NCBI RefSeq assembly: GCF_000372725.1
Contig: NW_005196756.1
Coordinates: 108,153 to 166,492, forward strand
Direction of reading: 5' to 3'
DNA: 58,340 nt
DNA from: Emiliania huxleyi CCMP1516
Lineage: Eukaryota > Haptophyta > Isochrysidales > Noelaerhabdaceae
Part shown: positions 51,877-58,340 of the stretch, piece by piece
Layout: each line of letters starts with the position of its first letter
Position numbering within the stretch: position 1 is the first letter of the stretch
Position numbers and translations under genes: made by a program
The notes under the pieces: model-generated
What the model saw: the letters and a program-made list of their open reading frames with translations, nothing else
What the model was told of the DNA's origin: nothing
Database searches by the model: none

Positions 51877-53455
51877 TCAAATGTTGGAGAGAACGAAATC
51901 GAGCACGTTCCCCGCCATGAAGAGGCCAAGCAGCTTGGCAAAAGCAACCCGCCGCCGCCTTCGGCCGGCAGCTCGATCGTGCTGGTTGTAGAATGATCCG
52001 GCGAGCGCGTGCAGCAACGTGGGCTCAGAGGAGAGGGCGCCGTACAGCGGAGCGAGCCGCGGCGTCGCCACCGCCTCCGCCTGGAGCGCCGCGTGGACCG
52101 CCTTTGGGTCGTTTACCTACGCCATAGAGTACCGCGTGAACACGAGGGATACGAATACAGCAAAGGCCGCCAACCACGGCCGAATACAGCCAAACACGTG
52201 TCCTCTCGAGCGCCAGTCGGAATACAAGACTACGTCGCCAGCTTCTAGGGTCGCTCACCGCGGCGCTCGCTGCGGCGAGCATCTCGGGAGGGGCAGGCGG
52301 GCTGGACCGCAGCCGCGCGAGTAGTCCCGCCGCGAGCCGGCGTGGCAGCGACCTTTGCGTCATCTCGGTGACCAAAACCGCCGCCGCTGCCGCCGCACCA
52401 GAGGGCGGTGGCGGGCCGCGTTGCAACAGGCCCGCCAACCCAGTCCGCCCACCGAGCGAAGCAAGGTGGGCAGCCTCGGCCTCGGTGTGCAGCGTGCTTC
52501 GCTCGAGCAGGCCGCGCAGCAGCGGCACCGCCACCGCCGCCACCGTGCGGCTCGCCGCCTCGAGCTCCACCGCACTGGGGGGCGCTGAAGGCGCAGCCGC
52601 GCCCGCGGGAAGGGAGGCACGGGAGAGAAGCAACTCCGTTTGCAGAGCGCGAGACGTGTCGCCCGAGCCGAGGTCGAGGGACACGTCGAGCAGCAGCGCG
52701 ACTGGCACGCCGCCGCCGCCGCTGCCGCCGCCGTTGGTGGCAGCCCGGGCCACGAGCGCCTCCCAAGGCCAGTCCCGGACGACGGTGAGGGCAGCGGCCA
52801 TGCGCATGGCGTGCACCGTCAGCAGCTCCTCCTCGGACAGGTCCTCGGCCGGGAGTGGCTGGTCCTGCGCTGCCTCCACCGCTTGTCCATCGCCCCCTAA
52901 CGAAGCTGCTCCGCCCGCGGCTGCCGCATGCACCGCCGCGTTGTGCTGCGCCACCGGCGCCGATCCCCCACCGAGTACGGCCGCGGGGGTGGCCGGCCCC
53001 GCCGTCTGTGCCGCCGCCTCGGCCATCGCCGTCTGGTGCTCGGCTGCCACCGCCGCCTTGGCTGCTGCTGGAGCAACTTCCGCCGCCGCGGATGCCATCT
53101 CGGCAACACTCACCGAGCGCGCGAGCGGCGCGGTCTGCAGCGCGGTGAGTGCGGGCAAGGCGTCGTCCACCGCGGCGCTCAGTGCACTGGGACTAGCCAA
53201 GGTGCCCTGGGTCGCGTGCTGCACGAGTGCCGCTTCCACCGCCCGCTCCACAGCAGCCCGCACCGGCTGTGGTGGCGGGCCGAGCGCCAGCAGGAGCGAG
53301 TCGAAGCGGCGACGGCGCGCGACGGCGCGCGACACCTCCATCTCGTCGGGGCCGCCGAAGATGGAGCGCCGGCCCACGCGCAGCAGGGGTCGGGCGTGCC
53401 CAATTCGAGCTGAGGCCACTGCAGCGGGCCGCAAAGCCCTGGCGAGCACATGCAT
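51877..53455 (-). CDS. Unknown Ala-rich protein, probably mitochondrial
   Basis: Two exons (52259-53455 and 51877-52116) join in frame to 478 residues. The donor is GCG|GTGAGC and the acceptor GCGTAG|GTAAAC, and reading continues across as AAASAA then VNDPKAVHAAL. The N-terminus MHVLARALRPAAVASARIGH is Arg/Ala-rich without acidic residues, typical of a mitochondrial presequence, and is followed by RVGRRSIFGGPDEMEVSRAV. The body is helical and Ala-rich with PAEDLSEEELLTVHAMRMAA and VVRDWPWEALVARAA. The end is LGLFMAGNVLDFVLSNI, possibly one membrane helix. I recognise no family. The single intron holds the second introner-like copy. Confidence 0.62.
52117..52258 (-). other. GT-AG intron with introner-like element, copy 2
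   Basis: A 142-bp intron. In sense orientation, 52248 to 52177 reads ctagaagctgg, gcgctcgagaggacacgtgt and ggctgtattcggccg, aligning with copy 1 over about 70 bases. Confidence 0.8.
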
Positions 53456-53878
53456 GGGAGAATTTTAAAAAAGAAACGCGACAGCAGATTTACAAGCACA
53501 TGCACATGCACACATCATGTGTTGTTTGGTACTCTAATGGCGCGCACTGGCACTAACACGAGAAGAAGATTGGAAGGGCTTGGAAGAAGGTTGACAGGGT
53601 GGCCGCGGCCCCCCGCGAGTAAGCGCAGTGGGGTTGTGTGGCAGCCTGGTTCTGAACTTTTCGTTGGTGAGTCTGGCAGAAACATTCGAGAGAGAGATTT
53701 TCAGCAATACCTTAACGAGAGGTTACAGGCGGGGTAAGAAGCGGGAGATCGGCGGAAGCTGCGGACGTCAATACCAAACAACTCTAACACTCGTAGATTT
53801 TTACAACAAACTCGGTCTCACGACTTTTCACGACGCGGGACTGGCGCGCAGTGGCGGTGAACCTTCTTTTGTACTAGG
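53456..53878. other. Intergenic, no gene seen
   Basis: Begins with a short acacatgcacatgc tract upstream of the Ala-rich gene. No convincing frame. Confidence 0.5.
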
Positions 53879-54033
53879 CTAGGATTGAGAGCAGCCTCGC
53901 TCTCAATCCTAGAAGTCGAAGGATTGATTGTGAGCAGCACTCCTCGCAATCGTAGCATCTCTGTGCGATTGTGAGCGCCTACGCTCGCAATCCTACATCT
54001 TCTAGGACTAAGAGCAGCCCTCACGCGATTTTA
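53879..54033. repeat. Tandem array of short hairpins
   Basis: Four consecutive palindromic units of about 33-36 bases. Unit 1 has a perfect 14-bp stem (ctaggattgagagc, 53879-53892; gctctcaatcctag, 53899-53912). Unit 2 is 53926-53951 (9-bp stem with one G-U pair). Unit 3 is 53967-53992 (11-bp stem with one G-U pair). Unit 4 (about 54002-54033) is degenerate. Loops are similar (agcctc, agcact, ccta, agccct). The array overlaps the end of the ORF at 54021-54533. Confidence 0.85.
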
Positions 54034-54533
54034 GAAGAGCAGGGTAGTTTTGAATGGCCCGCGAGGCCCCCCGCGCGCCTGAGAAAGATATCCGAGTGCG
54101 AGATCACCCAGACCCCTGGGTTGGCCATTGCCAGACCGGCGAGCCGCTGGTGTAACACGCCGATCTTCTCCATGGGAGTGGCAAAGAGGTTCGCCGCGTC
54201 CAGAGCGGTCAGAAGCCGCGACCAGAATGCCCCATTGAAAAGCACATTGAGAACGTGGTTCCCATCGAGGAGGGTGCCTGTCTGCTGGTCCACGCTGAAC
54301 CGGCACCGCGGCAGGAAGGCGCCCTTGGCGTCGCTCTGCCCCAGGGTGTAGTTGGTCACTGCTCCTGCATTGTCGTACACCGTGGTCCAACTCAGACAAG
54401 GCGTGTGGTCCTTTACGTGCTGAGCCCCTGGAACGAGAACGAGCGCTGCATCACTGGTGATCTGAACTTCGTCAACGACGACGACGATGGGCGCTTGCGC
54501 AGCTGGCGGGGCCTGCTGCTGCGCCATCTTCAC
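54021..54533 (-). CDS. Unknown protein, 170 residues
   Basis: An intronless frame starting MKMAQQQAPPAAQAPIVVVV, with DEVQITSDAALVLVPGAQHV, LPRCRFSVDQQTGTLLDGNH and FWSRLLTALDAANLFATPME. Composition looks like a folded alpha/beta protein rather than a shadow frame. I recognise no family. Its last codons lie in hairpin unit 4 of the adjacent array, so gene and array may belong to one mobile unit (inference). Confidence 0.4.
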   Translation of the reverse strand: MKMAQQQAPPAAQAPIVVVVDEVQITSDAALVLVPGAQHVKDHTPCLSWTTVYDNAGAVTNYTLGQSDAKGAFLPRCRFSVDQQTGTLLDGNHVLNVLFNGAFWSRLLTALDAANLFATPMEKIGVLHQRLAGLAMANPGVWVISHSDIFLRRAGGLAGHSKLPCSSKIA

Positions 54534-55047
54534 TGCGTCTTCTCCTCTCCTCCCACCTCACAGAGAACTGTGGCCGCCAGCGACTGAGCCAGTCTCGCTG
54601 GCGGACGGAGGAGAACACAACGAAGGGCCGTCCGAAACACAATCACTAAGAAGGGACGTACGGACGTCCATCACTGGGATGAGATCGGGAGATCTGGCTG
54701 CCTCGAATATCTCCCGATTCCACAGCCGCCCACAGGAGCGCCGCCTCAACACGGGGTCTCGGCTCTATCGAGCCATGCTAGCTCCAGCCGCAGCCCCACC
54801 CGGCCGCCCGAGGGTGTTCCCGCATGCAGAGAAGACCAATCCTGGGGGAAGTAACCGTTCGTTTTACGTTTTCCGCCGTACAAGGCCTAACGAGGGCACG
54901 CGCCTGGCGCCTCGCAAAAAATAAAGTAGAAATCACAAATCACACAAAGGGAAGGAATGGGGACACCCCGCGCTTCGCCGCTTCGCGCTCGCGGACACAA
55001 ACAAAACACCGTGGCCAGACATGATACAGAGAGTGGCGGCACGTTGG
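54534..55047. other. Intergenic, no gene seen
   Basis: Mixed sequence with no credible frame or strong repeat. Confidence 0.5.
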
Positions 55048-57904
55048 TCAAGTCTCTGCCCAATCGTCTGGTGCCCCGGCAGGCCTCACCCACGCGGGGG
55101 GGTGGTCTTCCGCCTTGGGCGACTCGCCTTCCCCGCGGGCGACCGTCCACGCGCCCGCGTCGGCCGCCGCCTTTTGGGCAAGCAGCTCCGCCCCGTCCCC
55201 CTCGCCCGCGGCGCGCTTCTTGGCCGCCGCCGCCTTGTTCTTGACATAGCGCTTGCACGAGGCGCGCCGCTGCTGCGGCGTGGTGCGCACGAGGTATGTG
55301 TGAATCACAGCTGCAGCCACGGCGCACCAGACGCTGCCGACGAGGAGGGGTAGGCGCATCGATCCCGAAGCCGACGCGGCGGGGCCGATCACGAGAGAGA
55401 CGAGCAGCTCGGGCAGGCAGAGGAAAAGGTTCATCGTCGCCATGTACTGCCCCGCGCCTAGCTGACACGGCCATACTAAGCGTGGTATCGGCGCGACACA
55501 GTGGCGACAAGTGGCGCGTGACACGAAGTGCCGCACGCGTCCAGTGTCGCCCATCTACCCCTGTGCCGGAGGACTCAGCGGCGGCGCGGCCGACGATGGC
55601 ATAGGGGATGACGAGGAAGCCTAAGCATGAGGCGCCATCGAGGTTCAGCCTAGGTGTACCGAGATGCATACCGCGAACGGGGCATGATGGGTCGGCGGCC
55701 AGCAAAGGGCAGTCCGAGGGCGGCGATCGCGGCGATCGCGGGGCCGGGGGTGGCGATGCTGGTGCCGAGGAGGATCAGCAGCAGCGTGTGCATCAGCTCG
55801 AGGCAGAGGAAGACCTGGGTGCGGACGGGTAGGGACACGTCGGGGAGGGCGCGGGAGGGGATATCTTGGGGATCTGGCCGCTCGAGGGGGGCGGGGGAGG
55901 AGGGCCTCCGACTCGCCAAATTGCCTCATGGCGGCCGGCAGAGCCGGCGCGCAGACCAGCGTGACGAGCGAGGCGAGAGTCATGCCTGTCAGAGGGATCG
56001 TGGAGATGAAGAAAACGGCCGGGGGGGGGCGAGGCGAGCGGGCGAGTCGTGCCGAGCGAGCAAGCGCGCGTCCCCTCGTTGTACGCGTGTTTAAGCGGGT
56101 CGTCCTCGGGAAGCCATGGGTCGGGCGAGCCGCCTATCGCAGAGGTACGCTCGAGTGCAGAGGCGCTCTCGTCACAGAGGCAAGCACGGACGGTGTCGTC
56201 GGGCCACCGTAGACGGACCCGCCCATAAAGGCAGGAAGGTACATCCACGTGATGAACCAGCCGACGAACATGGAGAAGAGTGTGGCAAAGGTGGCGCGCA
56301 CGTGCCTGCGGTGCGTGCAAAGTCAGGATGTGTGTGAGCACCCCGTCTCGTGCAGTGGACTCCGAACATCGCGTGAACACCAGGTGCTACGAACATGGCT
56401 GATCGCCGAAGGCAGCTGAGACCACTCAACCGAATAGGTGTCCTCTCGACTGCCGACGCAATCACGGGTCTGCAAGCCGCATCTAGTGGAGCGGCTCCGC
56501 GGCATCGACGGGATCCGCCGCAGCGAGTCGATCAGCGGCCGTAGCGGATTGGCCGTCAGCGGCGTCGCCAGTGCGCGCGGATGGGGTGGCGGCTCGACAA
56601 AGCTCAGCTGGTTGGCGAGCTGCGTCGCCGCCATCGCAGCGATTGAGAAGGCGAAGATGGCGCGGCAGTCGGCGAAGAGGGCGCGACGGCCCGGAAGCAC
56701 GTGCGCATCGACGAGTAGGTTGGTTTCGCCGGGCGCAAAGAAGGACGACCAGTCGAGCGAGCCGAAGAAGAAGCCCGAGACCTTGCCGAGCGAGTCCCAG
56801 ACCGAAAACATGCTGTTGGCGAGCGCCTGGCGGCGCCGCGACCTCGGCTCGCATCTCGGCCGGATCTCGGGACGAATCTCGGCTAGAACATGGCGGGATC
56901 TCGGCTGCGCTCTTGTCGGGGAGGATGTTTCCGGGGATGCTAGCGCCATGCGCCTGCTGGTGCGGCGGCGACATGTCCACCACGAGCGTCCTCGCGGGTC
57001 CCTGCAGCGCGTTGAGGAAGAAGTCGGCCGCCCAGAAGGAGGCGATCGCGACCCACAGAGCCGCCGGGTGGTAGCCCCCACCCTCCGAGAGGGTCGCCTC
57101 GAGCTCACCGTTCAGCTGCTCCCCCAGCTCCGCGGGCGGGAGCGCGTGGGCGGCGCCCGAGCCGGTCTCGGGGAGTGCCGTCTCGGCGAGGAGGGCGGCA
57201 TCGTCGGGGTCGCCGAGGAGTAGGCCGATGTTTGGGCTAAAGGCCATCGTGATGGAGGAGAGGGAGAGGCCGAGCATGCCGCACCACATCCAGAGCCGCC
57301 GCTTGCCGGGGAAGAAGCGCGACTCGGAGTGGGTGCGGTCGGAGACCTGAGGGGCGGGAGGGGGCGTGGGCCGGGCAGCGTGCGGGCTGTGGCGGCGGCC
57401 TTAGCTCGCGCCTGCCCAACGAGCGGCTGCACGACGAGGCCAGAGACAGGCCCCGCGAGCCACGCCACCGAGAGCAACCACGGGGCGAGGCCGAGCTGCT
57501 GCAGGATCGGAGTCACCTTGGCGTACTGCGCCCCCCATGCGATCCCTTTGGAGGGCGAGCGAAGACGAGGGGTGAGGGCGAGGGCGTGCGAGGGGAGTGG
57601 TTGGGAGCGGGGGGGAGGGCGGGAGAGTGAGCCAGGGAGGGGAGGGAGGGAGCGGGTTGGAGATCACACCGATGCCGTACATGGGCGACGTCAGCGCGAG
57701 CAGCGCGCGGACGGAGCGCGTCGGGGGCACCGGCGGCGCGTCGGTGGGGCTGGATTCCATCGCCTGCAGCTCCAAGTCGCACGCGGCCACTGCCCGCTCC
57801 TCCTCCTCCAGAGCAAACCTCAGCTGCCTCACGCGCTCCGAATGGGCGTTGCGGCGAGACAGTGGTGAGCCGGCGGCCGGCTCGTTCTCGGCCCGCGCTG
57901 CCAT
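55048..57904 (-). CDS. MFS sugar transporter, SLC45/SUT (glycoside:cation symporter)-like
   Basis: About nine exons. It starts MAARAENEPAAGSPLSRRN (57904); an upstream in-frame ATG is possible. Then SVRALLALTSPMYGIG joins AWGAQYAKVTPILQQLGLAP and WLAGPVSGLVVQPLVGQ (TM1-2), the SUT hallmark, followed by VSDRTHSESRFFPGKRR and LWMWCGMLGLSLSSITMAFS. A loop rich in Glu/Ala precedes FWAADFFLNALQGPARTLVV and DMSPPHQQ. After further exons come SVWDSLGKVSGFFFGSL, the central SLRRIPSMP, RATFATLFSMFVGWFITWMY with GGSVYGGP, STIPLTGMTLASLVTLV, LELMHTLLLILLGTSIA, GFLVIPYAIVGRAAAES, and QYMATMNLFLCLPELLVSLV. A Lys/Ala-rich cytosolic tail ends at 55048. It is predicted to move sucrose or a related glycoside with a cation. 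Exon borders are approximate. Confidence 0.82.
56306..56500 (-). other. Intron with introner-like element, copy 3
   Basis: A 195-bp intron of the transporter gene. The acceptor is CCGCAG at 56306-56311; the best-phased donor is GCGG at 56500, a GC donor. In sense orientation, 56486 to 56422 reads ctagatgcgg, gcagtcgagaggacacctat and tcggttgagtgg, related to copies 1 and 2. Confidence 0.65.
56830..56920. repeat. gatctcgg-type repeat in a transporter intron
   Basis: Several imperfect units (ctcggctcgcatctcggccg, gatctcgggacgaatctcgg) fill an intron. Confidence 0.6.
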
Positions 57905-58340
57905 TGCGGCAGCGGTGCAGGGCGCCAACCGTGACGGCCTCATCCCGGAGCAACGTGGTAATACAAGGGCCCTGCACGGCGCGGCGCGCACAAACTTCGG
58001 CGGATCACTGCCTGACTACGTACTTTTTTTTAAGGTCCTCCGGGCCAGTTTCGGGGGGCAAACCCCGCCCGGCCCCTAGAGCCCCAGGTAAGGCCCAGGT
58101 GTGGCCTAGGGCATCAGAAGGGACCAAGAGGAGTCCAGTCTGAGCCATAGAGCCCATGTCTTTGCCCCCGAAGGTCGCGTTCAAATGCCCGGAACGGACG
58201 TTACAGTGGTGTCCGGCCGGCGCGATCACCGAGCTGTGACGCTCAGGGAAGACTGATGAGGTGCTGGTTTCTTTGCCCAGGGCTGGCCTGCGGCCCGGGC
58301 TGGATCAGCTGAGCAAGGTTTGGGGAGAATCCCCCAGTCA
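57905..58340. other. Upstream flank of transporter gene; end of window
   Basis: Contains an inverted 23-bp copy (58044-58066) of the 195-bp repeat segment at 9594-9616. No gene is supported. Confidence 0.5.

Noticed and set aside
1..58340. tRNA, rRNA or spliceosomal RNA genes
   Set aside because: I looked for T-loop-like and conserved rRNA words on both strands and found none convincing; a covariance-model scan would be needed to be sure.

Overview
The window is nuclear DNA from a eukaryotic alga. It is GC-rich, its genes are split by short introns, and its intergenic DNA is crowded with repeats. A Mg-chelatase D gene begins with a hydrophobic leader followed by an Ala/Arg-rich stretch, as expected for a protein imported into a complex (secondary) plastid. 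Many introns start with GC instead of GT, usually as AAG|GC. Together these point most strongly to a haptophyte. That placement is inference; no marker gene here fixes the species. Positions 12787-13318 are a 532-base assembly gap that lies inside an intron.

Layout. 0-16 kb: 5' end of chlD (-); a Ser/Pro-rich unknown protein (+); a C2H2 zinc-finger protein (+); a long GNAT / LysM-like / bromodomain gene (-); a decayed non-LTR-type reverse transcriptase (-); an ADP-ribosyltransferase / leucine-rich-repeat gene (+) with decayed copies of its last exon. 16-20 kb: the RNA polymerase II subunit RPB3 gene (-), whose seven exons could be joined base by base, then an 0.87-kb terminal-inverted-repeat element with a target-site duplication. 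20.5-25 kb: one 1,444-codon gene (+) fusing an ATP-grasp (TupA-like) module, a membrane acyltransferase-3 module and a family-2 glycosyltransferase. 25.8-28.1 kb: a La-motif (LARP) gene and a coiled-coil 3' exon (+). 28.5-35.5 kb: a UPL3/TRIP12-type HECT ubiquitin ligase (-). 36.5-39.9 kb: a PHD-finger gene (-) with an eleven-unit coding minisatellite. 41.5-46.1 kb: three adjacent glycosyltransferase genes (GT32-, GT23- and GT31-like). 46.2-47.6 kb: a mosaic of repeats found elsewhere in the window. 47.7-50.4 kb: a Fused/STK36/TIO-type kinase (+). 50.4-51.9 kb: minisatellites and an inverted-repeat structure. 51.9-53.5 kb: an Ala-rich protein, probably mitochondrial (-). 53.9-54.5 kb: a tandem hairpin array and an unknown ORF. 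55-57.9 kb: an SLC45/SUT-like sugar transporter (-).

How the genes relate. Four of the genes (the ATP-grasp/AT3/GT2 fusion and the three glycosyltransferases) belong to complex-glycan synthesis, and a glycoside transporter lies nearby. Several others are housekeeping or regulatory genes: transcription (RPB3), chromatin (bromodomain/GNAT, PHD), protein turnover (UPL3) and RNA binding (LARP). There is no sign of operons.

The most notable signals are the three-enzyme fusion gene, related 'introner-like' sequences at the 5' ends of introns in three unrelated genes, the heavy use of GC-AG introns, and a tandem array of short hairpins at 53.88-54.03 kb.
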